A stretch of DNA of 64,000 nt from Pyrus communis (GCF_963583255.1 NC_084805.1:188501-252500); one strand, 5' to 3'; positions 46,861 to 60,199 are shown, counted from the first letter of the stretch. Notes: generated from the letters alone by a model not told the origin. Numbers and translations are program-made.

Positions 46861-48320
46861 ACTACTCAACATTACAAGTGCAATACAACTTTTTTCGAGC
46901 ATCTTATGTGGGCTTTCATCATAACACAAGCTTCGGCCTTGTGGAGAACAAGATCTAAAAAGCTCAATGTACACTACCCTTTTAACCTCGCCTCAATCGC
47001 ACAAACAGGTTCTCATGTCAGACGAGTTTTGAGCAATGTAGCCAACAACCGGCATGACAGTGCCAACACACGGTCAGGAGGCAACAACATATGACCAGCT
47101 TGATAGCTCACACTCTAGAAAACCAAAATCACGCCCTATGTTGTCCCTATTCAGAGGCTCCAATCTTAGCAGTTTCATCCTTAGTTGCTCTATCTACAAC
47201 AGTTGAGGATTCAGATTCCTACTCCAAGTCTAGAGGGTCCAATAAGCAGGCTAACCTACCAACGAAGCCTCATGCCTCTCTCTTTCTCCGGTGGCTCCAG
47301 CCGACTTCACCACACGCGCAGCACTCAGCCCACTTATCTCCAGTCTTCATGACATGCAGTAAGGGCAAAACACACTAACAACACTTGGCAGAACACGCAA
47401 AGAAGAAAATCAGGGGAGAGGGGATGATAAATTCTCTCTCTCTCTCTCTCACTCCTAGAAGACTTATACTACAAGTAAGTCTCAGAATTCAATCCAGTCA
47501 ATGAATCAATTTTTGGCATGTCAATTCAGCTTGGGACTTTTATATCTCCTGCACATAGACTTTGTACGTGCAACGCATCAAATATGGGGGCATTTACGAA
47601 GCCAAAAATAATCCAAAAAATCATGGGGCTGACACGTGGACTTTTATTCACTATTGACAAAGATGCCCTCATTAACTAGCGAGGCCCACACTTATTTCAA
47701 CGACAGTTCAAACAATGAGAAGCCCTGAACCGCTAACAAGAACTACTCCAAGCTCAAATGCCCATGGCAAAGAAGATAACATAAGGAAATTAATGGTAGA
47801 ATTATAACTAACTCCTACCTTTAAGCTTTCCTGTTTGAACTTTGAAGATAGATTCTTTTAATCAAAGAAATGCAATCACAATAAATCAAGGATTCATTGC
47901 AATTGCGTTTCTTTGATTAAAAGATTCTGGTTTTGGTTTTTGGAATTACGTTCCGAAAAGTATTGGTTCAGGATTTGGGTGACCATTTTCGGTTTGGGAT
48001 CCCATCTCGAACCACCCCTTACTACATCCAACAGATAGCACGCCTTGGCCAATCAGACGTCGACATATGACAGAAAATTCTACACATGCGGCCAGCCCTA
48101 TGCTTTATAAATATCTCATCCTATGCCAAATTCTTGGTAAGATTTTGCTACGCAATTAAGCTCTAAACACTCTCTTAAGCATCGGAGGTTCATTGGCCAA
48201 ACCCCCCTCTGCTCTGGGCGTGCAGATTTGGTTGTTAACAGAAGGTGTTTAATTTGGGTTGTAGATACAATTTCATCAAATCCGAAAAAGGCTGAACTTT
48301 TCTACCACATTCGTCATGTG
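46861..48320. other. Degraded LTR-element-like DNA
   Basis: Short (TC)n at 47434-47452 and a retroelement-LTR-like stretch at about 48030-48240 (TTTATAAATATCTCATCC near 48105; CTCTTAAGCATCGGAGG near 48172). The next 80 bases recur at 39586-39660. No usable ORF. Confidence 0.4.
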
Positions 48321-49130
48321 AGATAGAAAATAGCCTAGGCATCAGAACAAAGAGTACATAATGATCAAAGATAAATTGCATGAATCTTATGAAAATTGGA
48401 GTTTCTATGAAATATCCATCCATCCATCCTGGAAACGGATCAGCCATGCATTGAGCTAATTACTCGTGTCATGCATGTGGCATACTAATTAACGAACTAA
48501 GCCTAAGCCTACACTTGTGGTTGGTCTCATGGCTTTATAACATTGTACGTCAAAGAAAACAATTCACTTCAAATAAATAGAGAGCCTGATGAGATCCTTT
48601 GGTTAAACAGCTTAAAATTATAACGATAAGTATAGAGTAGACCCGTACAGAATGGATAATAAATAAATCACAATAAAACAGAAAGGAAGAGTGCAGTTCA
48701 ATCAAGCGACTTTATCTGAAGCCCTTGAAGGTCATCCCCTACATGTGCGATCGAGCTCAAGCTATGGCGACTGCGTCTCCAGCTGTTTGAAATTTTGAAT
48801 TAAGATCAAACCTAAAATTATTAAACCTAATATGAATGCTAATAATGCATATAAAATTGCGGCCATCCAATCAAAGGCGAAAATCCCAAGGAGGCTTAGT
48901 AGCTGGTTTTCCAAGCATTGCTTTAGAAACAATCAAGAATCCATAATTATATTGCTTCGTATTTTCTTGGGATCGTTTATTGCTTTAAATAGTTCCCTTT
49001 AACTAACTAGAAAACTAGATAACAAGAGGTAGTCCGAAGTCACTATGAAGCGCGTGGATTGTATATGATCATTAAGGATCAAAATTAAGATTTTGGTGGG
49101 GATCATTGGCTTAAGTCTATATTTATTAAT
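48321..49130. other. AT-rich intergenic DNA
   Basis: No coding potential and no clear repeat boundaries seen. Confidence 0.5.
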
Positions 49131-49740
49131 TTAACATTTTGTATGTTTACTTACTTAAAAATGGAAGAAGCCATGAATTGTATGAGAAGGAATTTGGATG
49201 AGAATTGAGCACGGGATAAACAGTACCACGCCTTGGTTATCTCATAACTCTTCGTACCCAAAATTCATGTATGACCCAATTTTTTATTTTTTAGTTGTTA
49301 TTAAACACATAATACAACATAAGCCTAGTAAACGAGTCGTGTTGTTTTCGTGTTATACATGTTATCTTAACGAGTTGTGTCGTGTCAAATCTATTAAAAT
49401 AACATATTCTTAACAGATGATCCAATAACAAGCTGATTCGTTAACGAGTCTTGTCATTTCAGGTCGGATTAACGGGTCAATAAATTGACATGCCTAATTT
49501 ATAGGTCTGGCAAACAATATCTTATCGGGTCGCCCGACAACAAACCAATACGTTAATGGGTTACCCGATAACAACCCAACTTGTTAACACGTTGACCCAA
49601 AACCCGTTATTTTCGTGTCCAATTAATGGGTCGTATAAGAAATTGTCAAGCTTGACACAACATGAATGAGAATGATATACTTGTTTCTTACAAATTCATT
49701 CCTTGTAAGTAAACATGTCATTTAAATTTTGGAACCCTTA
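49131..49740. mobile_element. Putative MITE with nested repeat
   Basis: Ends are inverted and similar: left TTAACATTTTGTATGTTTAC; right, inverted, TTTAAATGACATGTTTACTT. Inside (49320-49660) are repeated phrases around TTAACGAGT, TTAACGGGTC and ACCCGATAACAACCC that look like a second, inserted repeat. No TSD established. Confidence 0.45.
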
Positions 49741-50628
49741 CCTTGTATTCAGCCAACTATTAGATCCACCGTTCCTAACAATCTTCACCTTAAATCAAAT
49801 TATGACATTATTAACCTCTTATGAGCATGCATATGTGCTTAGTACAAAAAATGTGGGAATGCTAGTCCTAGATTTCTGTGGTTAGGGTTTGTTGTTCTTC
49901 TTTCCCCAATTTTCTGAATTACTTGCACAAAAAGTGAACTAAGAATAAAAAAACGAAATAGTTATCAAACAGACTCTAAATTAACTAATAGATTTCTAAA
50001 AATAATGTTCCTCAAAAACTCAATTGGTTTTAGATCTCTACATACCGTGATCCCAAATAATGCCGCACATTGTCGTATATTAGATGTTTGCCATCATAAC
50101 ACATACACAAGACATTGTTATTAGCTTTAAAAAGGCACAAGAGGAAGGTAATCCTGTTTGTTTTTAAATATATATCGAACCAAAATTAATATAAAGTAAA
50201 ATCTCTTAAGAAGCATGGCTAGCTGTTATTGATGAGTAGATTGGATGAGAGGGTAGCCACTCTCCAAGATACGCAGGTGACGAAGATCGTGCCCAAGGGT
50301 AAATTATACCAAAAAAGCCATCCTAGTCGACTCATTCCAATTCCATAGACTTGCTTTTTACGATAGCTTTAACCATCCCCGTCGGCGTAGTTACCGGCCG
50401 TCAACCTTTTCCCATAAATCATCATCCCCCCGGTTGACACTCAGCATGATATTTAAGCCTCATGACACCATCCCCAGGTAAAATTTCATTCATTGCTCAA
50501 ACTCAAAACACATAGCGAGAAGAGCGCCAGCTAGCTAAATTGCTAGTGCAATACTACTGCTGTGGATATCGATTTTTAGATACATTGCAATCAAGTCATA
50601 CATATTTGATATCGGTAAGTGATTATCG
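49741..50628 (+). promoter_or_regulatory. Upstream region of the NAC gene
   Basis: AT-rich. The proximal part holds TGATATTTAAGCC near 50449, a possible TATA-type element, followed by an A/C-rich leader to the ATG at 50629. No motif is certain. Confidence 0.4.
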
Positions 50629-53606
50629 ATGGCAAATTCTTCGAGTGGTGGTGTGCCTCCGGGGTTCCGATTCCACCCTACGGACGAAGAGCTACTTCAC
50701 TACTATTTGAAGAAGAAGGTGTCCTTTCAGAAGTTTGACATGGAGGTCATTAGAGAGGTGGACTTGAATCAGATGGAACCTTGGGAGTTGCAAGGTATGA
50801 AAACTTGTTGATCTGTTTTGCAATTATAAATATTCTACTTTGAGCTTAATTATGATCTAGTTAATTTGTTCAAGCGCTGCAATCCTTTCTAATTAATAAT
50901 AAGCTGGAAACAAGAAAGAAATGATTGGTTTTCTCTCCAAGGTTATTGTCTTTGCACGATAGTGATTGGTTTTATTAAGATTTGTTTTCACAATATCGTC
51001 ATGCATGTACTTTATATAGTTCTCAGTCGAATTATATTTACACACTAAGAGTTTAAACTGATCATCATTTGTATATGAAGCCGTTTTATTTTTCCCATTT
51101 TTACACAATTCCAGAATAGAATAAATTTAACGTTTAAGAGATTCGTACAAGTTTCTCAATTTTTGCAATACCATTAAAAATGAAAATATAAACAAAAGTT
51201 GCTCAGACACACACACCCCAAGAATTCAACATGTATTATTGATCATTTGCATATATTAACATATAATTGATCATTTGTATATGTCATATGAATTCGTTCT
51301 TTTTTTACATAATTAATTCTAGAATAGAATATATTAACATATGAATGAGGAGAAATGCTAAGGGAATTACTCTCTCAATAGTGGGATTCTCTATAGACTC
51401 TATCACCTCATGTTTTGGGTACAATATTTTATAATGTTAGTAAAAGAATTGACGTTAAATTGTGAAGTGATAGAGTCCATGGCCTACTTTTGAGAGAATA
51501 TCTTAGCATTTCTCATGAAAGATTTGAAGTTTCTCAATTTTGCAATTCCATGAAAAATAAAAGTTGCACACATGATTGTAAATAATATAAGAGAAGAAAA
51601 AATGATAAGGAGTTCCTCTCAAAAGTGGGACTCTCCATAAGCTCTCCGCCATCTTATGTTTTTTGTCCAAACTCATAAGAGAAATGCTAAGAAGATTGTC
51701 AAAAGTGGAACTCTCCATGACTCTTCACCATCTAATGCTTTTGGCACAATTTTTTATAAGATTAGCACAAAAATTGTAAAAAAAAAAAAAAATGAGGTGA
51801 CGAAGAGTCCATAAAAAATGTCACTTTAAAAGACTCTCCTTATCATTTCTCATGATATAAAATATTTGTTGAGTCTTGACTAGTAATACGCACCAGACTC
51901 AACAGTTAATTAGATAAAAAGGGAAAAGGATCCTCACCAGATTCTTTTTCTGGGGATCCCGTGATCATGATCATTCATCGTACATCGTACGGTCAAAAAT
52001 CATTTCAAAATTTAAAATTTAAAATTAAATATAAATAGTACCTAACGAAAACTAACCGCACGATATACGATGAACGATCACGATCACAAGATCCCAGGAA
52101 AAAAATCCGGTGAGGATCCTTTTCCGATATAAAGAACACCTTGGTTGGGTTGAACAGTTTATATATATGATTAGTCAGGTAAATCAGTGGACCAGGATAT
52201 GTACATTCTCTTTTACAAAATATTGAAATACATATTGCTAATTTGCTATAAATTAACCTAGATCAGAACAACGGGGGTCATATCTCTGAGGCCATTTTAA
52301 ATTAATGACATAGTTATATACAAATGCAACCCTAAACCCCATCTACATCTGTAATTAATTTTTGTTTGTTTGTTTGATGCACGCGTGTACGCACAGAGAG
52401 ATGTAGGATTGGGTCGACTCCACAAAACGAGTGGTACTTTTTCAGCCACAAAGACAGAAAGTACCCAACAGGGTCGAGGACAAATAGGGCCACAAACGCT
52501 GGGTTTTGGAAGGCAACAGGGCGGGACAAATGCATCAGAAACACCTTCAAGAAGATTGGCATGAGAAAAACCCTTGTTTTCTACAGAGGCAGAGCTCCCC
52601 ACGGCCAAAAGACTGACTGGATTATGCATGAGTACCGCCTTGAAGATGGCGATGATCCTCAAGGAAACCTATTTAGTGTATGCACTACTTGTCCCCATCT
52701 CCATTTCATTTTCATCACTCTATATATATGTCATCTCGTCAATTTATGTTATAACCATAACATAAATAATCAGAAAATTTACTAGCTAGGGTTTAAGGTT
52801 TTTCTTACGTAATATACCTATTAGTCGAAGATTTTAATTTGTATCCATAAATATATATTGCATATATGCAGGAAGATGGGTGGGTGATCTGTAGAGTTTT
52901 CAAGAAGAAGAATTTATTCAAGGTTGCAAATGAAGGAGGAAGCTCTAGCATGAACTCTTCAGAGCATCAGCAGCTCAACAATGCATCAAGCAACAGCCAA
53001 TTGCAAGCTCGCTCCTTCATGCATAGCCACAGAGACAACCAGTACTTACTACGCCAACAACACCATGCAGCAACCCAAGAACTAAGCAATAACTCAAGCC
53101 TTCACTACGCCCACCTGCAGCCCCCGCCTCACTACTCTCTTTTCCAATACCAAGCCCTTATCCCGACCCTCGCCCACAAGCCTCATTCCTCCTATGACGA
53201 CTACTCTTCCCAGCTCCCCTCCGACGACTCACCTGCCCACGGCATGGTCAAGCAGCTCATGACAAACCCTAGAGACTGTGAAAGTGGTAGTGAGGGTCTC
53301 CGCTACCAACCTTGTGAACCAGGGTTAGAGGTTGGCACGTGCGAACCAGATCATCAACCAAATATGGTTGCAGAAGGAGCTGGAACGGCTGGCGGAAGAG
53401 ATAATAATCATGATCACCAGGGGATGAGTGAATGGGCTATGCTCGATCGCCTGGTTACTTCTCATGATCTTGGAAATGATAAAGACTCGTCGTCCAAAGG
53501 AACAGCCAGGTATGAGGATGCAAATGCACCCTCTTCTGTCAACCAAATTAACCACCAGCACCTGTCGTTGCGTGGAGAGATGGATTTTTGGGGCTACGCA
53601 AAATAA
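50629..53606 (+). CDS. BRN1: NAC transcription factor, BEARSKIN/SOMBRERO class
   Basis: Three exons, 50629-50794, 52397-52677 and 52872-53606, all GT-AG, giving 393 aa. The NAC domain is complete (about residues 9-165): subdomain [61 protein letters not shown] with [51 protein letters not shown]. The C-terminal half is His/Gln/Ser-rich and ends [10 protein letters not shown], a tail I associate with the BRN1/BRN2 (NAC015/NAC070) branch. In Arabidopsis these nuclear regulators control root-cap cell maturation and release. All three exons are intact. Intron 1 (1.6 kb) holds three MITEs. The orthology call is from recalled similarity; SOMBRERO itself is the main alternative. Confidence 0.93.
51350..51514. 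mobile_element. MITE 1 in NAC intron 1 (MULE-like)
   Basis: Inverted ends GAGAAATGCTAAG (left) and CTTAGCATTTCTC (right), arms about 55 bp. Candidate 9-bp TSD ATGAATGAG (51341-51349) and ATGAAAGAT (51515-51523), two mismatches. Confidence 0.7.
51582..51854. mobile_element. MITE 2 in NAC intron 1, with a nested relative
   Basis: Left end near GAAAAAATGATAAGGAG, right end CCTTATCATTTCTC. It is the same family as MITE 1. A second left end, AAGAGAAATGCTAAGAAG at about 51677, shows a related copy inserted in or fused to it. Boundaries are approximate. Confidence 0.6.
51922..52125. mobile_element. MITE 3 in NAC intron 1 (foldback, 9-bp TSD)
   Basis: Inverted ends GGAAAAGGATCCTCACC and GGTGAGGATCCTTTTCC, arms about 75 bp. 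TSD GATAAAAAG (51913-51921) and GATATAAAG (52126-52134), one mismatch. A different family from MITEs 1 and 2. Confidence 0.78.
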
Positions 53607-55444
53607 TATTGGCGTGTCGGTTCCATTATTATATATCAACGGATTGGATTATTGACGGATTAGAGCTAATTTACCAAACATTTGGGCATTCCCTTTAGCT
53701 AGACATTAAAAATATTGGACATTTTTCTGGTTCTTAATTAATTTGTTGTGAATTTTGAATTAATTTGTTAATACAAAAAGACTTAGTTAAAATGGTTGCC
53801 ATTGATAAACCATATATATTGTTGTTATTGCATAAGCCCCTGCTGTTCCTGCCTACTGGTCAGGAAGGATTCAAATTGTATTGCGATCCTTATACATTGA
53901 TACTGTTTTCAGGCAGTATATATTTTTAAAATGCAGCCTTAATTCCTAAATTCACATTTGAAATTTGTTCTATCTTACAAAGATAATTTTATAAATAAAA
54001 TATTTTTTCAATAAAAAAATTGCAAGGGCATATCATTGTCACATATATGCAGTGTTTACAATATTCATGAATTGTTGATATTTTTTATTGAAATATTCGA
54101 AAAATCAAGAATCAATATGGAAAGGAGAGTGTGAAATGAAAACTTACCCTATATTGCGAGATATAGGAAAATCAATAAATATCGATGTAATTTATCGATT
54201 CACTACATAAATTTTTGATTCACTACATAAATTTTGCAGGGACCCATTGTAGATTTCGTACTTTTAAATTTTTGAGAAATTTTTCTCTAATTTCGACTGC
54301 ATTTGAATGACCCACCACATTGCAAATTTTTTTAATTTCTATAAAATATAACCAATTGTTGTAAATGTTATTTATAAAGTGGCTGTCCACATTCTTGGTT
54401 CTATGTAATATGTTAATACTTCAGTACTCATTTTGAAATGTGGTGTGAATGTCGCACATGTGTTTGTGTAAGAAAGCTAACCAAAGTGGACTTTGGTGAA
54501 AGTCATTAAATACATTAGATGAAAATGTCATAAAGAGGTGAAATATTTTCTTCTTGTATGTAAGAAGTTGTCGGATCAACCTCCTGTAAATAGAGGCATG
54601 TTTGTAACTTCATTACAACACACCAGATCAAAAGTGAAAAGCAATAATTCCACAACTTTTGGATGAGTGGGATAAATGAAGTCCAACTCTCTAATCTCAT
54701 GTTTATCAAGGCTTAAGGAACTTGGACTTGGAAAATTTGTCTTCCTAGTTCCTACTCCCTAGTAAGATGTACTCGTGGTGGGGTGTAGTGTATTTTGCAG
54801 GGTTGCCAAAAGCTTATTTGAACTGGTGTAGAACATTTTTTTTGGGGCTTAAAATGCTTAAGTGATTATTTTCAGCATGATATATGTTTAAGCAAAGATT
54901 AGAGGGTTTGAAAAGGTTTATAGATTCGGTTAGTGTCTATATGAAATTACTGACTAATTAATTGGGCGAGGATGAAATTCGTATACCAGATTTGATGTTT
55001 ACCATGGGGATGTTCCTTTTGATAGTTCAAGCGGCACCAATTGTTGTTAACCAACAAAAAGGAAGATGTTTGCCAAAAGCTTATTGAATGAATGACAAAA
55101 TGTGTGACTATGAAGGGAACGCAGCAACCCATGAACTGGAGTTAGCTCATCTGTATTTGTTGACCAAGCAGCCTCAAAATACTGGCGGAAGCAGAATCAT
55201 TCTTCGATCAACCACTCGAACCTTACCCCGTGTTAGAGTTAGTACAGGCGTTCACTTGTATCTATCTTTCTGTCAAAGAATGGCATGTGACAAGCACGAA
55301 GACTGTTCCTTGCGAGGAGGTTTGACCGTTGGATCCAATATGGATATAATATATCATACAAGCAAATCATGAGTAAATTACCACTTGAGTAAATAGTAAA
55401 TACCAAGCGCAATTTGAGAAAACAATTTGGAGATTTGGTTTGCA
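53607..55444. other. 3' flank of the NAC gene and AT-rich DNA
   Basis: NAC 3' UTR at the start, then AT-rich sequence. A stretch near 54500-54640 (CCTGTAAATAGAGGCATG and ATTACAACACACCAG) resembles an LTR leader fragment. The 94-codon ORF at 55088-55372 matches nothing I know. The last part may be 3'-flanking sequence of the SMC4 relic. Confidence 0.4.
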
Positions 55445-55547
55445 TCAAGCAGCCTTTTCGCATACCACTAAACTCCCTGGATGGATGGTAATGACCTGTT
55501 TCTTATATCCCAACCAATCGATTTGCCAACTCAAACATATTGTTCCT

Positions 55548-55734
55548 TATGTGAAATAACTCTGGTATTCAATTTCTTAATGAATAAGATATTACAATCA
55601 GGTTTATATACAACTTTGGAAAAAAGCTTAGTAACTAATTACACCTAGTTAACTCACTAAACTAGTATTAGTTAGATGGACAGTTGTAACAAATTTGTAA
55701 CAATATTACAACTAACCATTTGTGTATCTCTTTA
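55548..55734 (-). repeat. Copia D, 3' LTR with 21-bp insertion
   Basis: Starts TATGTGAAATAA, then CTCTGGTATTCAATTTCTTAA not present in the 5' LTR, then TGAATAAGATATTAC as in the other copy. The insertion is flanked by TAA on both sides. Confidence 0.88.
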
Positions 55735-55913
55735 CACCCCCTCAAGTTGAACGGAGGAGGGTTGAGTGAAAGCTTGGACTAGAGATATTGAAACTGAGCT
55801 TTGGAAAGAGACTTGGTATGAATATCAACAACTTGTTGTTGAGTATTGATGTATTGCACTTGGAGCAATTTGGCAAGAACAAGTTCATGAATGTAGTGGT
55901 AATCAATTTCCAC

Positions 55914-57440
55914 CTACTTTGTGCAAGCGTGAAAGATTGGATTGGAGGCTAGAGAGATAGCAGAAACATTGTCACACCAAAGGGTAGGAATAGTAGTGAG
56001 TTGGAAAGCCACATCTCTGAAAATTTTATACACCCATGTGAGTTCAACCGTCGTGTGTGCAAGAGATCTATATTTAGCCTCGATGGAAGATCGAGCAACC
56101 ATATGTTACTTTTTGGCACTCCAACTAATCAAATTTCTACCCAAATAGATGCAATAGCCACTGGTAGATCTTTGATCAAACACACAGCCTGCCTAATCTG
56201 CATCAGAGAAGACTGTAAGATGCAAGGGACTCTTCTTGAACCACATACCTTGATCAATTGTACCCTTTAAGAATTGTAATATCCTTTTGACAACTTGAAA
56301 GTGTAAATCCCTTGGGTAGTGAAGAAATTGGCAGACATGATTCACTGCAAAGGAAAGATCAGGTCTTGTCCAAGTGAGATACTATATTGCCCCTACTATG
56401 GATCTATATTTTGTGGGATCAGCCAAAAGAACACCAACATGATCAAGCTTGTGAGTTCCCAAAGGAGTAACATAAGGTTTACATCCTTCCATGTGTGTCT
56501 TGACTAAGAGATCTAAAGCATATTTGCTTTGAGACAGAAAAATACCTTCATTTGATCTATGAACCTCTAAGCCAAGAAAGTAATGAGTAATGTAATGGTC
56601 CTAAATCCTTAATTGGAAATAAGGAACTAAGTTGCTTAATAAAGTGTTGACACAGAGAGGTATTGGGACCAGTTACCAAAATATCATCCACATATACAAG
56701 TACTATCATAGGGAATGGTTGAAGCTTCACAAATAGAGAGCAATCAAATTGTGAATTTGTAAAACCAAGGGAGACTAGAGTTTGAAAGAGCTTGTCATAC
56801 CATTGCCTAGGGGCTTTCTTCAATCCATATAGAGATTTGTTGAGTTTGCAAACATATAAAGGCTTGGAGGAATCAATGAAGCCTGGAGGTTGTTGCATAA
56901 AAACTTCTTCTTGGAGATTGCTATGAAGACAGACATTGCTGATGTCAAGTTGGTTTAAGAAACAATCATATTGCACTGCAAGAGTGAGAAGGATTCAAAT
57001 AGTAACAAGTTTGGCAACCAGACTAAAGGTCTCTTTGAAATCAATTCCTTCTTGTTGATGGAAGCCTTTAGCAACAAGGCGTGCTTTTTATCTATCAATG
57101 GAGCCATCCGGTTTCCTTTTGATCTGAAATACCCACTTGTAGCCTACCAAATTTTGATAGGGAGAGGAAGATACAAGAGTCCAAGTGCATGTGGATTGAA
57201 GAGCTTGAAACTTTTCAAGAATTGCTTTATTCTAGTGATCATGTTTGGAGGCTTACAAATAGGTTGTAGGCACAAATGAACTTGAATCAATAGGATGTTT
57301 TGTAGCTGCTAAAACTTTAGGCTTGAAAATTCCAGCTTTAGGCCTGGTGATCATGGGATGAGTATTTGTAGAAGCTGAAACTGGAACTAAAAGTGGAGAA
57401 GTATGAAGCTCCTGAGATGAAGTAGGCTCTTGAGGTTGTT
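55914..57440 (-). pseudogene. Copia D reverse transcriptase-RNase H
   Basis: RT frame 56976-56557: LDISNVCLHSNLQEEVFMQQ, LYGLKKAPRQWYDKLFQTL, catalytic box YVDDILVTG intact. RNase H at about 56100-55914: RSSIEAKYRSLAHTTVELTW with LWCDNVSAISLASN. The frames between are broken. Confidence 0.8.
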
Positions 57441-57447
57441 GTGGATG

Positions 57448-58384
57448 TTAGGATTGATAAGAGACTAGTGGTGTTGAAGAAGAAGTGTCTCGAGAAGAGC
57501 ATGAACTTTGTCTATGACGTAATTGTGACTCTGAAAGTGGCTGTGTTGCAGGTATGTGTGATTGAGAAAATGGCAATAAGAACTCAGTTGATGTAGTTGG
57601 TGTTGCAGAAGAAGACCACTGTGAAAAACTACTATAGAGTAAAGAGGGGTCATGAAATGGAAAATGATCTTCATTAAAGAGAACATGCCTTGAGATATAA
57701 ACCCTGTTAGAGAGCACATCTAAGCACCTATAGCCTTTATGCTGAAGACTATAGCCCAGAAATACACATGGTTTACTTTTACCATCTAACTTAGAATGCA
57801 CATAAAGTTTGAGCCAAGGATAGCAACAGCAGCCAAACACTTTCAACTTTGAATAATTAGGAGACTTATTAAAAAGAATTACCCATGGAGACTTGTAAGA
57901 TCCAGAAATAGGCAACCTATTGATAAGATACATTGCAGTAGAAAATGCTTCTACCCAAAATATGTGTGGAACTTTAGAAGCAACAAGAAGTGTCCTTGCA
58001 GTTTCAGTGAGATGTCTATGCTTGCGCTCAACACACCCATTTTTGCTTAGGTGTGTGTGGGCAGCTAAACTGGTGAGAAATACCATGCTGAAGTAAGAAA
58101 GAAGTAAATGTACAACTGGTGAACTCACCCCCTAAATCTATTCTGAAAGTCTTGATTTTATTGCCAAGTCAGTTTTCAACATATGTTTTGAAAATTACAA
58201 AGATAGAGAAGATTTCAGACTTTTCTTTTAAAGGAAACATCCAACTATATTTGTTAAACTCATCCACAAAGAGTACATAGTACTTATAGCCACTAACAGA
58301 TGAAACTGGACAGGGACCCCAGACATCACAATGAACTAAATCCAAGCTATTAGAAACAGTTGTAGTACTATATGAAAATGGCAA
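57448..58384 (-). pseudogene. Copia D integrase
   Basis: 58384-58169 reads LVHCDVWGPCPVSSVSGYKY and FVDEFNKYSWMFPLKEKSE. 58128-57448 reads NGCVERKHRHLTETARTLLV, VFGCCCYPWLKLYVHSKLDG and LGYSLQHKGYRCLDVLSNRV. A frame change falls between, around the region that should hold the second catalytic Asp. Confidence 0.82.
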
Positions 58385-59701
58385 CTTGTGATTTTTGCCA
58401 ATTGCACAGTCTGCACAAAAAAACTTAACAGAAACAAAACTATTAGGGGCAAGTTTATTAGTATGTAGAATCCTTATGAGAATAACTATTGAAGGGTGAC
58501 CAAGCCTTTTGTGCCATTATTGTAATGAAGCTTGAGAGCTAACAAGCACAGAGTATGAAGCTTTGAGTGGCTGACCTTGCAAAAGATAGAAACCATTCCT
58601 AACTGGGCCCCAAAAAAACATCTTCCCAGTGGAACGATCCTGGATTACAGAACCATCAGAATCAAGAGTTAAAGAGCAATAATTGTCTCTTAAAAATTAA
58701 TACACAGATAGCAAATTGAATTGCATCATTGGTACATGGAGTACATTATTTAAGCGAAAAGCAGCATGTGGTGTTTTAAGAACAGATGAACCGGTGTGGT
58801 GGATTGCCATACCTTGTCCATCACCAGCATAAACCTTGTCTTTACTAGAGTAAGGGATACGAGAAGAGATTTCTGAGATATCATTGGTGACATGAGCAGT
58901 GGCGCTAGAGTCCAGAAGCTATGTAAGCTAAGAACAATACGCAGTATTGGCACACATAGCAACAAGCTTAGCAAGTGGAATCTTTCTAGCAAAAGCATGG
59001 TTCATTCGAGTATAGTAGTCAATTGCCTCATGATCAAAGGAGTTGCAAATTTGACAGGGAGACCGATTACCAGAATTACAATTATAACCACCAGAATTGC
59101 AATTATAGTTGCCATAATGATTACTAAAATTACCAGTGTCATTGCCAAAATTGTTGTAATTGCCACGATAATTGCCTCTACCTCGATTGTTTTTCTGAAA
59201 ATTACCTCGGCCACAATTATTGCGCTGAAAATTACTACGATTGTTGTAGTTGGAATGTTGAACAGCATATGTCTATGAGAGAGAATGCGTAGGTAAGAAA
59301 CCTTGTTGTAGAGGCAGAGCTTAAGCAGCAAAGGCTTGAAATGGTTCTATGGCAAAAGATGAATGAGCTTTCTTCTTCCAATGCATGAAAAGTTCTTTGT
59401 TCAAGAGTAAACCATGAAGCTCATCTAAGGAAGTAGATGAAATTCGAAGCATGATAGAATCAATGAAGGATTCATAATCATCAGATAGGTCATTTAGAGT
59501 GACAGCAATGAGATCTTGTTCCAAGATTGGCAGCCATAAAAACATCTGAGATGCCTTTGATACGCTGCAGATAATCAGAGATAGGTTGATTGCCTTTCTA
59601 AATAGCATGAAGGCGCTATCTGTGTTGATGAATGTGAGCAGCCGAGACTCCGCCAAATTGTTAGTCAAGATTCTGCCATAATTCTCAAGATGAAGTAACA
59701 T
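58385..59701 (-). pseudogene. Copia D gag and protease
   Basis: Gag pieces at 59701-59321: LNDLSDDYESFIDSIMLR, SSTSLDELHGLLLNKELF, AFQAFAA-like end. A very Asn/Gly/Tyr-rich stretch (about 59240-59060) leads to a degenerate knuckle CQICNSFDHEAIDYY (last Cys lost). A protease-like LLDSSATAHVTND lies near 58900 in a broken frame, its DSG changed to DSS. Confidence 0.72.
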
Positions 59702-60199
59702 TGACGGTGAACGAAATAAGGTCTTCAGAAAGAGTTGAATTCAACCAGATGAGGATATTTTGATCATTTTCAAACCATATCTCGAAGTCAGGATTAGGTA
59801 CTCCAATACTCACACCAGATTGATCAAGAACAAATGGCGGTGGACATTTCTCCGATCCATCAATGATGTCTGTAAGTTTATATCGTTGGAAAATTGGAGC
59901 GAAAAGAGCTTTCTAGGCCTAATAATTGTCCTTCTTAAGCTTTGTAGGAACCATACAACTGATATTTTGGATGGAAATTGAAGAGATCGAAGAGAAATTC
60001 GAAGAATTAGGGTTTATCGGAGCAAAATTTGATGAGAAAGGGGTGGGATTCGGAGTGAAATCTTATGGGTTTGCAGGCGAAGAAGTAGAAGATGCCATTG
60101 TCAATCAAGATTTGCAGAGCAAGAAGCAAATTTGATAGAGAAATTGAAGATTGCAGAGGAAGCTAGGATCGGTGCATGAGCAAAGAGGCTCTGATACCA

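Noticed and set aside
59002..59331. 109-codon Ile/Val-rich, membrane-like ORF
   Set aside because: It is a wrong-frame reading of the Asn/Gly/Tyr-rich part of Copia D gag.
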